From Ceratopteris richardii (taxonomy: Eukaryota; Streptophyta; Polypodiopsida; Polypodiales; Pteridaceae), in contig CM035439.1 in assembly GCA_020310875.1 (NCBI GenBank), positions 135,922,753-135,986,752 of the forward strand: 64,000 bases of DNA, read 5' to 3'. Below the pieces are notes generated by a model, which saw only the letters and a list, made by a program, of their open reading frames with translations, ran no database searches and was not told the origin of the DNA. How positions within the stretch are numbered: the first letter of the stretch is position 1; every line of letters begins with the position of its first letter. Both the position numbers and the translations under genes were made by a program. Of this stretch, positions 55,465-64,000 are shown piece by piece.

Positions 55465-56330
55465 TATGATTTTATGAGAGTTGTTGCTAAATATCTCTCT
55501 ATTTTTTTATAATAAGGATCTCCATTTGCTGCATTTGAAGTTATGTTTTGAAAGATGTGGGCACTATAGATTGACAATTGATATAAATAAGGTGGAGGCT
55601 ATTTAGATAGCAAAGTCTTCAAGTAATGTGAAAGAAGTGTTGAGGTTGGTAGGTCAAATTAAATGACATGCTAGGTATCTTTGATATTTAGCCAATATTT
55701 CTTTTCCATTAACTCATTTAACTAAGATAGATGTTGCTTTTGTTTGGGCGGAAGCTCAAGAGAAAACATTTCAATTGTTAAAGAAAATGGTAGCTATTGC
55801 ACCAGTTTTACAAGCACCAGATTGTTCATTACCTTTCCACGTTTTTGCTGATGCCTCACATGTGGAAGTAGGGGCAATTCTAATGCAAGAGAAAGTGAAA
55901 GGGTGGTATAGGCCAATATATTATGCAAGTAGAGTATTGTCTTCAAGAGAGAGAGATTATGCCAGGATGGAAAGAGAACCTTTGGGGATGGCGTATGCTA
56001 TAAATATGAATAGACACTAATTGGGAAATAAGGTCATTTCTCATGTGGATCACCACGCATTGGTATATCTCATTAATAAGCCTTTTTTAATAGGTAGACT
56101 AGCAAGATGGAGCTTTTCCTTCAAGATGGAGCTTTTGCTTCAAGATGGAGCTTTTAGCAGATTATAAATAGATGAAGCACCAATCGGGATACATGATGAA
56201 TTTCTTGATGCTCCATTATTCAATGCAAAGGTTACTAAATTGAATTCTCAGTATGATCAACTGTTAGAATTTTTAACTGATGGGATTATGCTAGGAAATT
56301 TTAGTTCAGGCCAAAGGATGAAATTTCCCT
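55465..56330 (+). pseudogene. Gypsy-F RT end and RNase H (fossil)
   Basis: FVWAEAQEKTFQLLKKMVAI (55738-55797) is followed by the RNase H start FADASHVEVGAILMQEKVKG (55845-55905), YYASRVLSSRERDYARMERE and LGNKVISHVDHHALVYL. This matches Gypsy-C throughout. It is broken. Confidence 0.8.
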
Positions 56331-56399
56331 TGTAGAACAGAACATATTTCGCAATTGCGAGAGCACTCTATAAGAAAGGCATTGATCAAGTAATCAGAT

Positions 56400-58330
56400 G
56401 GTAGGTTTCAAGGTAAGCCACTGCCTTTTGATTGGCAAACTTCGGCATTACAAGTGGAACAATCAATTGATCAGCCAATACCAAGTAAATCATTTTAGGT
56501 TTGGAGAAGTGTAAGGTTAAAGACATGTTTGATCAGATTACACACTATCAAAAGTTACTATATTGGATATTTTTAATCTACTCAATTTTTTAAAGGACAC
56601 CTCGATGTGCGAGAAAGATGGCCATTAGTTTTTGTAATTGCATTGCATTTGAGTGGATTGTCTAATAGCATTTGTAGGAGTGCAAATTATCTTTTCATAC
56701 AGGAGTTCATGTACATTCATATGCAATTAATGTCTATACTCAACGATTGAGTTGTAGCAAGTATGTCAAAGCCAAGGAATAGTGATGGGTTGTAGTTAGG
56801 AGTTCAGGGTCAAATTTCTCCAAAGGCGAGTTTGACATTTGAAAAGGTTGTAGAGGTGTTTAAATTTCCCTATGTGGTGGATGTGTTCATTCTCAAATGT
56901 CCAGAAGATGCATTAAAGAGGGAATTTGGTCCAAGGCAAGGAAGTAGATAGTATTATATGCTAAAGAATGTCAGTTATGCTAGGTGAAAGGAGTTGAAAT
57001 GGTATTTGGAAAGAATGTGCATTATCATTTAATTTGATTACATGTCTAAAGAGAATTATGCACCATTATGTTGGGCAAAAAAAAAGCAAGAAGATTAGTC
57101 GGGCTCATTGGTTTTATGAGAGATTATATGGAGAATTTTTTCTATCAAATAAGAAGAAGAATCAATCCAATAGTAGGTTGTGTGTATACTTAGCATCAAT
57201 AGTATGCTTAGAGCGTTGATACCCTTGTAAAAGTTGAAAAGAATAAGGTTATACAAGATATTAAGGAGTTACACATACAACCAATTTTCAATGTTGCAGA
57301 ACCTTGAACTCTCAAACTTTTGGGGAAAGGGTTTTTAAATATGTAAGAAAATGAATATTGAACCAAAACCAAAGAAGCTAGTGAGTAAACTTGAGTGTGA
57401 AGAAATAGTGCATCACTCTGATTTTGTTGTGAATGACATAACAAATTCTCATCAATATTTAGATTCATTAAAAGAATTTATATACACATAGCAAGTACTA
57501 TTGAAGGAGTAGAGGTTGCTAAATGATATTTTGACGTTAGAAGATTAACTAACAAAACCTATGTAGGTAAAACAATTGGAAGAAGAATTAAAGCAAATAA
57601 AAGAGAAGCATATGGTTGATATGAGAAACTTGATGGAGTAGCAAGCATTAGAGATGGAAAAAGTAAAGACGTCATTGGAAGTGTTTAAAGATTGAATGGG
57701 AATTATGGAAATAGAGTTGAATTTGAATTAAAGAGGTTGGTAGAAATCAATATTGAGTCACACATTGATAATGAAATGATGAATCAGATTACAAAAAATT
57801 AGGTATTAGAAAAGCAAATGTTTAAGCAGGAAGAATTGGATCTTAATACGGTGTTGATGGATGTAGGGCATGTTTCAATTTTGAAGCAGGAAATATATTC
57901 TAAAATGCAGAATATGTGGGGAGTAATTAAGGAGAAAAATGTATTCCATGATTAAGTATTCTTATGAGGTAATGAAGATAGGATTTATAGGAGAGTATGA
58001 ACCTAAGTTGGTAGAAAAAATTCATCAAGTGTAGAAAGAAAAAGAATATTGGATTCAATAGGTTGAGCAATTGAAGAAGGAATAGATTAAAATAGGAGGA
58101 GGATAATCTCCATAAGTAAGTTTACCAATAAGAAAATGAGGACAAAGTTTGGAATAGATTGAGTAATCAGGTGTTGATCTAGCCCAAGATGGAGTGGAAT
58201 AATTTGAAGTTATAATGAATGTACCAATTGCTGAAAGTCTAGAGATGGAGAAGCAATACAAAGACTAAAAATAGTAATAATATTTCTTCATGTGACTAGC
58301 ATTCTGATCAAGGGATTTGTGAGTTGAAGT
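56400..58330 (+). pseudogene. Gypsy-F extra 3' region (fossil)
   Basis: About 56810-56950 encodes text parallel to Gypsy-C (ISPKASLTFEKVVEVFKFPY, ALKREFGPRQGSR). HWFYERLYGEFFLSNKKKNQ (57109-57168) follows, then Glu/Lys/Leu-rich coiled-coil-like stretches (57550-57700 and 57830-58090). Heavily broken, but it establishes that the 3' gene is shared by the lineage. Confidence 0.65.
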
Positions 58331-58368
58331 TTGATTTTTTCACAAAATCATCCATGGGCTATGTCATG

Positions 58369-58867
58369 TGATGAACCTTAGTGAGAAGTGTCTACAAATG
58401 AAAATTTACTAAGTCGGCTATCTTAAAAATTGCTTAGTCGGATATTTGGAAACTGTGGTGAATCGGATATATGTTGAGTCAGATATTGCTCAATTAGATT
58501 CTGTTATAACTAGTTATAATTGGATGTTACCTGAAAGTCTTGGGACTTAGCAGTTGTATTCCCCTATGGCAAGTTGCTTTATCTATTTAAAGGGAGGTAG
58601 AGAGCTGTAGGAGAGGTCTTTCAGTTGTAAGGTAAATGGAAGGATAGACGTATGAGGCAGTTTTATGTCTATGTACTTAATGGTATTACCGTTTTTTTTG
58701 TAATTATTTGATCTTCATCTATTCTGTTGCCATTCATTCTTCCATACCTCTACATTTGTGCTTATATTGAATCTGATTTCATGAGATAGAAGTAGTTTCT
58801 AGTACAATGTTTTTAGTGCTCTATCAAACTTCTATGTTAGCGAGTTTATGTGTTTTTAACCCCATCA
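58369..58867 (+). repeat. Putative 3' LTR of Gypsy-F
   Basis: The ends TGATG and CATCA are inverted copies. It starts at the same point relative to the preceding coding end as the Gypsy-C LTR (ATGGGCTATGTCATG before, as against GCGGGCTGTGCCACG). Length is 499 bp. A TTTATCTATTTAAAGGG motif near 58577-58593 is a plausible promoter core. There is no second copy in the window to confirm the bounds. Confidence 0.6.
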
Positions 58868-60200
58868 ATTCTCTACAAGAAAGCTTTGAAAGGTGAGACT
58901 TTCCTTTCTTTACTAGTACTTCAAAATTGTATTCAATTAGGAAGAGAAACCATCTTACTAATCTACCAATCTTGCAAGGATTGTTCACTAGGTAGATCAA
59001 AGCTTGGTGATTTGTAAAGAATTTAAACTTATTTGTGAGCAAATTATGTATGAATGTTATGAGCCGCATAGACCAAGCCTAAGCATTCTCTCTTGATGGT
59101 ACTGTAACTATGTTCTACGGCTTTTAATTGCCTACTCACATATGCTATTGGCAGATGTATATTCCCTTCATCTATAGGTTGTGCTAGCACACATCCAATA
59201 GCATAGTTTGAAGTGTTGACATTAACATGGAATGGTTTATTTCAGCCAGTATAGGAATTCAGCACAATCATTGTTTTATCTCATTAAAAGAAGTCTCACA
59301 TTCTTCAATCCATTCGAAGTTTGTCAAGAGGTTGTACAGAGGCTTTGCAATAATAGTGTACATGTGGATAAAACTTTGGTAGTACCCACAATGTCCAAAT
59401 AAAATCTTGTACTTCCTTAACTGTCTTGGGTCTAGGTAACTCAGCTATCACTCTCTACTTATCCACATACATAGATTTACTGTTCTATGGCACAATATGA
59501 CCTAAAATTATGTTATCTAACCATCAAGAAAAATTTCAAAGGGTTCATGCACACTTGATGCTTTCTGCACTTGGCAAAGATTTGGCTAAGCTCTAGAATA
59601 TTTGTTTATCTTTGTGGGAATGGTCACACACATCATCCACATATACCTCTAAACTATTCTTCAAGATGTCCTCAAACACAAGAAACATTAGTCTTTCAAA
59701 GGTAGCAACTGCATTCTTAAGCACAAATGGCATCACACCAAATGCAAAGATACCCCTGTCAGTGGCAAAATCCGTCTTATGTTCATCCTTAGGGACAATG
59801 GCTACTTGGTTATAACCCAAAAATCCATCAAGGAAGTTGTAAACTTCCTTGCATGATACATGCTCTAATAAGTTCTCAATTATCAAAAGTAGGTAATTAT
59901 CTCGTATAGTCACATCGTTAACTTTTTCAAGTTAATGCATGCATGAAACTTTTCATTCTTCTCATGGACTACAACAATGCGGGATGCCCATTCTATATCC
60001 CTATTTCGTAGATAAATCCTGCTTCTTTCAATAGAAGGATTTCTTCTTTTATCTTAGCTATGTAGTTGTCATTATACATGTAAGCCTTTTGTTTAGTTGG
60101 CTTGGCCTATAGCATCATGGGGATCCTATGAGAATAAATATATGGATCCACTCCTTTTAAATCCTTTTAGTTCCAAATGAACACATCTATATATTCTCTT
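58868..60200 (-). pseudogene. Gypsy-G RNase H and reverse transcriptase (fossil)
   Basis: RNase H text: NKFKFFTNHQALIYLVNNPC and IGRLVRWFLFLIEYNFEVLV (58905-59040). RT text: YNFLDGFLGYNQVAIVPKDE (59785-59850), FAFGVMPFVLKNAVATFERL and catalytic box LEVYVDDVCDHSH (59615-59660). The wording matches Gypsy-B and Gypsy-E. It is broken. Confidence 0.85.
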
Positions 60201-61049
60201 AGCTGTCTTCTTCTATACTGAAATTGTGTCCTATATATTTGATCCTCCCCTCTTCTTCTTCAATTTTTTCACTACAATTTTCTTTGTTTGATCTCTATTA
60301 TCGTAAGCCTCTCCTATGGGAGCTTCTCATTTAGGCATTCTTACCATTATTTTTCTATCCTCTACTTGATACTTCTTGAAATTTTTTGGCACTTCGAATA
60401 TTAATTCTTGATCTTCTTCTTGTGTGGGGACTTTCTTCTTTCTTTCTTCTTTAAAAGCTTCATTTGTATCCACTTGGTTGATGTTCCGTCATGCTTTTGA
60501 CCTTCCTATTCGTGGATTCAGCCTTCGACTAAGTAAAATTATTTCTTTTAAGAAGAGGAAAAGAATTCCATGTTTATGGACTCTGAATCCTCATCACGTA
60601 CTTCTGTTGGTACATCTGTGGTAGGGTCACATTCCTCCATGATCGGTTCAAATATTAGAGGCTCCACCATGAATATGGAGATATCATAGCCCTCCTAATC
60701 ACAATGGGGTTTCCATTGTTCCTCATTCACCACTATGTCCATTGTGGCTAATATCTCTACCTAACCATGACTTCCAAACTCTTTGTCTAGGGATATCATG
60801 GGCACAAAGGCTGGGTCTTGTAGTGATCAAGAGTTTTGCATGGCACCTAAGTTTCTAGATCCTAGCCTCTTCTCTTCTTTTGCTACAATTTTTCACATCC
60901 ATAAATGTTGCCTTCATGCATCTATGAGGGGTATGATCCTATTGAATGCATTGATTCCATCTCTTCTGGCATTTTATGCATATTATTCCATTGCAATGGA
61001 GGCATATCTCCATGGGAATAATCCTTGAGATTAACTTTGGTAGTTACCC
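60201..61049 (-). pseudogene. Gypsy-G spacer between protease and RT (fossil)
   Basis: No domain is recognised. The nucleotide sequence follows Gypsy-E 25261-26090 closely, for example ACTCTGAATCCTCATCACGT at 60580. It is probably the acidic pol spacer seen more clearly in Gypsy-B. Confidence 0.6.
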
Positions 61050-61480
61050 CTAAGTGCTACAAGTACAAGGAATTGGTTTCCCAATGTTGCACATTTGCAA
61101 TTGTCTCATGAATGATCTTCCCAAAATCATCTCATAGGCCTGGTCCTTTCCAAATTCATAGATGGCAAAGGTGTGCTCAAACTCTACACCATACGTGGAG
61201 AGATGAATTCCATCTAGCAATCCTAAAGACTTCTCTATGTGTCCATCCGCCATCTGCAACTTCATTCTAGTAGGAAATAGAGCTGGCTTGCCCCATCGTT
61301 TCCATAAGCAAGTGGTGGCAATGGAAAATTGAGCTCCTAAGTCTAAAATTGTCTTTGTGGTATAGCCTTGGTATGTGATAGGAAGATAGATATTTCCTTG
61401 TTCTCCTTCGGTGATGTCTCGTATCTTATTTGTGGGTATCTATAACACATTTCTTTGTGATCCTTCTTGAGAGCGATAAT
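61050..61480 (-). pseudogene. Gypsy-G protease (fossil)
   Basis: The minus strand encodes LQMADGHIEKSLGLLDGIHL (61200-61262), TYGVEFEHTFAIYEFGKDQA and YEMILGRSFMRQL, the flap and C-terminal blocks of the retropepsin. The active-site block lies near 61330-61360. It is broken. Confidence 0.8.
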
Positions 61481-62194
61481 TAGCACCATCTGGTAATTGG
61501 TTTGCTACATGATTCTGCAACTCAGGTTTGAGTTTCAATAATTCATATAAAGCGACATGACACTGCACTTTATTATTCTTGACCACTTCCATGTTCCCAA
61601 TGAGAACTTAATCATCATTTCTGATCAAGATAGTGGGATCTCTCATCTGAATACACTTTGATTCCCATGGGCCTCTAAAATGGGGCAATCCCTGTAAGGA
61701 ATTGGATTCAAAATCTAATCCTTCACTTGACTGCACATCTTCCTACTCCCCCTATATAGAAGGGATGTCTTGAGGAAATTGATCATAAAGATCATACATC
61801 TCCTGAATACAGGGTGGAACACCCCACTCTAACCTCCATTTCTACTCTTGAACCTCTCTCAAGAATCCTTGTGAGTACATATTGATTGAGGGAGAAATTC
61901 CACACTCTGTAGAATTAAGAACTTGTGATATAACCGGTGAGAATTCTCATGGTGTGCTTGTTATAGAATAAGCTTTCTTTGGCACTAAATGTTCTGGTTT
62001 AGATGCCAATCACTCTAATCTCTCTAATAGTCCCTAGGAGTGAAAATTTGGTTTGATTAGGTTACTAGATTGAACATATTGGGTAGCTTCTAGCATAGCC
62101 TATACTAGTTCAACCATTTTCATGCAAAGCTTGGTTCTTTCTATTTCTAGGTCTACTCTCGAGTAGCTTTTTTCTAGCTCTGCAGGATTGGGTC
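61481..62194 (-). pseudogene. Gypsy-G gag C-terminal region (fossil)
   Basis: The nucleotide sequence follows Gypsy-E 26515-27220 and, more distantly, Gypsy-B gag (CATGGGCCTCTAAAATGGGG at 61668, CTGCAGGATTGGGTC at 62180). The frame cannot be followed. It is cut off at the LTR-Y boundary. Confidence 0.65.
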
Positions 62195-62803
62195 TGTAGC
62201 TCAAGTGTAAGCACCACCTCCTTTACTTGTCAATCCGTGGAGACGTGAGGACCGGTATGAAGACCACGAGCAAGTGAAGGCACAAGTGTGTGAGTGAAAG
62301 CACACAAGCATGCACACACATACACACACACGCACACAAGGTACGATAAAAGAAAGGAACAATGGAAAGCTTCTATTGCAAAGGAACTCTCTTACAAAAG
62401 CTCTATTCTCTAACAAGCTAACCTCAAAAATGAGCTCTCTAGCTCTTTTTATAGCTTTTTGAGTAGTTTTGGCCCTGTCCAGACCTAGTGTCCGACCTAG
62501 TTAAAAATTAGGTTTGAGGGCTTATTTGAGGGCTCAAACGAAGTCTAAAAATTATGAAAATTGGTAGGATGATACTTCTAATACTCCTCAAGCTCAAGGA
62601 ATCCTCGGCTTGAACAAAATGGAGTTATAAAAATATGAAATGGTATTTACAATGGCTTTTAGTGATGAAAATCACTATTTTTATAGGGATTTCTTCTGAA
62701 AATTTGAAATACACTTCTTGGAGCTCCCTATGTGCTCCTTCTTCTTGTGTTTCCACTTCTCTGATGTATTTATTATGCTTGTCCTTAACCTTGAGCTTCA
62801 ACA
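62195..62803 (-). repeat. LTR-Y, copy 2 (probable 3' LTR of an element running off the right edge)
   Basis: It starts TGTAG and ends TTCAACA, 609 bp, and matches LTR-Y copy 1 of Gypsy-B. It includes a CA-rich tract (62301-62340) and CTTTTTATAGC at 62447-62457. The poly-C directly to its right, read as poly-G on the minus strand, is what a polypurine tract before a minus-strand 3' LTR should look like. The 5 bases to its left (GGGTC) do not recur on the right, so it is not a simple solo LTR. Confidence 0.65.
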
Positions 62804-62823
62804 CTCCCCCCCCCCCCTCTCGA
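62804..62823 (-). other. Polypurine tract (poly-G on minus strand)
   Basis: The tract is CT, then twelve C, then TCTCGA on the plus strand. It is similar in place and makeup to the tracts beside R1 copies B and C (33107-33117, 34439-34449). Confidence 0.55.
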
Positions 62824-63311
62824 GTCTATCGGCCCTGAGAGACCCTTGTTGTAATGGTTGTTCCATGTAGTGCTTTGAGAGGTAGTGTCCATCCTAAGAT
62901 CCATCTATCTTCCAATTGTAGCAGGTTCTGTTGTCAAGTTCCACAATTGTCATTGCGAGCTTGTGCCAATTGTAGTCCCTTTGTATGTGCTTCTTCCTTG
63001 GATTCCCTCACGAATGTGTCATTGTGGACCTCCATTGATGTTCTTGAGATCTTCTAGAGATGATGTTCATATGTAACTCATACCAAGTACTTGTAACCCA
63101 TAATGAGTGATGGGTAAGTGTGTTAGTGCATGTGTTGAAGAAGGTATGTGCCTTGTGCATGGCCTTGTAAGGTGGCACTATGCATGCATACTTGGAAAAT
63201 GCATTGGAAGAAATATGGTGCAAGAAGGTGGTCTTGAGCTAAGTGCTCACGGGTATACTGATGAAGAGGTTTCCTAATCTATCATGGTTATGGTGTTGCC
63301 AAAGTAAAGAT
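62824..63311 (-). other. Non-coding stretch between LTR-Y and the Argonaute-like exon
   Basis: No reading frame or repeat is recognised. If the donor site at 63312-63317 is real, this is intron sequence read on the minus strand. Otherwise it is the interior of the LTR-Y element. Confidence 0.4.
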
Positions 63312-63317
63312 GCTTAC
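63312..63317 (-). other. Candidate splice donor of the Argonaute-like exon
   Basis: The minus strand reads ATG then GTAAGC, a good plant 5' splice site, exactly where Argonaute similarity stops after DRPFTM. It implies that the fragment came from genomic DNA with introns and not from a spliced transcript. Confidence 0.55.
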
Positions 63318-63879
63318 CATGGTGAAGGGTCGGTCGATGTTTATTTCTTCATGTTGTACACCCAGCATTTGTGATGGAACATTGTCGATGAATGTCCGTG
63401 TTGATGGTCCACTGATGAAATTTTTTGAGTGCATCGTCCTGTCTCCTCTTGTCAAAGCAACATTTGCCAAACACTGAGAATTGAATTTCTTTATATTCCT
63501 TGACAAACAACATTGGGTAACTACACCAAGATTAGTTTCACCTATTCTCTTTAGCCCACCATAATCAGGAGTCTTCTCACCCAGTTTATAGACAAGGATT
63601 TTCAGGGTACCAAACTACTTCTTGCAGATATCTCCCTGGATGCTCTCGTACATGCAGTAGTTAAGCATTACTCAAGTTGCGGACCTTCAAGCTCTTCACT
63701 CCTACCATGGTAAGGATGTGGAGGCCATGTTCATGCCAAGTTCTTGACATCAACCAGATAAGGTTACAATTATATCATCTACTAGCTGAGACACACTTCT
63801 ATCCAAACTGATAAATGCCCAGTAATCAACGATTCCGCCTTCAACTAAGCATGACTCATTCATGTTTCATGAGTCAAAC
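63318..63879 (-). pseudogene. Argonaute-like gene fragment, MID to PIWI exon, broken
   Basis: The minus strand encodes text that I recognise as plant Argonaute. LVEGGIVDYWAFISLDRSVS (about 63780-63850) fits the start of MID, and CQELGMNM follows. KILVYKLGEKTPDYGGLKRI (63543-63602) and ETNLGVVTQCCLSRNIKKFN (63482-63541) fit the MID/PIWI junction, where functional Argonautes read similar to LKRI.ET..G.V.QCCL. Then SQCLANVAL and EEINIDRPFTM (63318-63350) approach the PIWI catalytic core, which lies outside this exon. The exon is bounded by an acceptor-like TTCCCAG (63880-63886) and a donor ATG/GTAAGC (63312-63320). It holds three in-frame stops (63866, 63763 and 63622, approximate) and a frame-shifted patch near 63670-63715, so it is a pseudogene. 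Argonautes load small RNAs for silencing. The wording is nearer the AGO1/AGO2/AGO7 side than AGO4, but the clade is not settled. Confidence 0.72.
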
Positions 63880-64000
63880 CTGGGAACAAGTTCTTTCTCT
63901 TTTTTTTTTCTTTTTCCCCTTTTTTTCTTCTTCTTTTTTTTTTTGAGGAACAATGTCACAAAACAAGAAGACAAAGGTTAGTATCAAAAATGGTTTACAT
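63880..64000. other. T-rich low-complexity tract
   Basis: 63896-63943 is mostly T with C, which reads on the minus strand as an A-rich run 5' of the candidate acceptor. No gene is seen. Confidence 0.6.

Larger units (their letters stand above)
55460..58867 (+). mobile_element. Gypsy-F, right part, ending in 3' LTR
   Basis: Continues the element seen at 39988-40484. Recognisable parts are RT end (55465-55730), RNase H (55735-56160), and a region matching the Gypsy-C 3' gene (about 56440-58330). A 3' LTR follows (58369-58867, ends TGATG and CATCA). It is heavily broken, the oldest of the three plus-strand gypsies of this lineage here. Its right end lies inside Gypsy-G sequence. Confidence 0.8.
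58868..62194 (-). mobile_element. Gypsy-G, Ty3/gypsy element, partial and broken
   Basis: A minus-strand gypsy close to Gypsy-E. RNase H (58868-59260), RT (59260-60190), acidic spacer, protease (61050-61480) and the beginning of the gag region (about 61740-62194) are recognisable from left to right. Gypsy-F lies against its left end and an LTR-Y against its right end, each cutting across coding sequence. It is heavily broken. Confidence 0.8.

Noticed and set aside
62195-62803. LTR-Y copy 2 as a solo LTR inserted in Gypsy-G
   Set aside because: The five bases on its left do not recur on its right, gag sequence of Gypsy-G does not resume after it, and a polypurine-like tract adjoins. It is better explained as the 3' LTR of an element running off the window.
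1-64000. tRNA, rRNA or complete host genes
   Set aside because: No cloverleaf-like or rRNA-like sequence was noticed by eye. The initiator-Met and Asp matches are primer sites beside LTRs, not tRNA genes. The only host-gene text seen is the broken Argonaute exon.

Overview
The window looks like intergenic DNA from a large, repeat-rich land-plant genome. The basis is the density of plant-type Ty1/copia and Ty3/gypsy LTR retrotransposons, the AT-rich and CpG-poor sequence outside two arrays, primer sites of the initiator-Met and Asp tRNA types, and one intron-bearing plant Argonaute-like exon. A fern or gymnosperm would fit best, but that is an impression from the element families and is not proven. 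No complete working host gene, rRNA, tRNA or CRISPR array was seen. Nearly every base that can be assigned belongs to fossil retroelements.

Layout: (1) 1-3175, Copia-1 (minus), entering from the left edge and sitting inside the integrase part of Gypsy-A (plus, 3176-7519), which carries an extra 3' coiled-coil reading frame and an LTR with an internal tandem duplication. (2) 7520-9916, a patchwork of short repeats: a copia scrap, LTR-X, repeat R1 and a scrap of a second copia family. (3) 9917-12445, Copia-B (plus), abutting Gypsy-B (minus, about 12446-21709), a long gag-pol element with an Asp-type primer site and a palindrome-rich minisatellite in its leader. (4) 21722-24756, a copia scrap and Gypsy-D (plus). 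(5) 24757-30871, Gypsy-E (minus) with a duplicated leader and a second palindrome-rich array. (6) 30872-32503, a compact non-autonomous LTR element with matching 245-bp LTRs and 5-bp target duplication, lodged at the LTR-X/R1 junction. (7) 32504-35681, R1 copies and unclassified repeats. (8) 35682-39987, Copia-3 (plus). (9) 39988-58867, Gypsy-F (plus), split by Copia-2 (minus, 40485-55459, target duplication ATTTA), itself split by Gypsy-C (plus, 44496-54343, target duplication CTCAT). (10) 58868-62194, Gypsy-G (minus). (11) 62195-64000, an LTR of the Gypsy-B type with a poly-C (sense poly-G) tract, followed by a broken Argonaute MID/PIWI exon with recognisable splice sites.

Relative ages can be read from nesting and LTR divergence. 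Gypsy-C LTRs differ at about 23 of 834 bases, the small non-autonomous element at about 9 of 245, and Copia-2 at about 26 of 230. Gypsy-F contains Copia-2 and ends inside Gypsy-G sequence, so it is older again. Nothing here suggests a cooperating host pathway. The interest lies in element architecture: the shared 3' coiled-coil frame, the leader palindromes, the compact LTR element and the Argonaute remnant.
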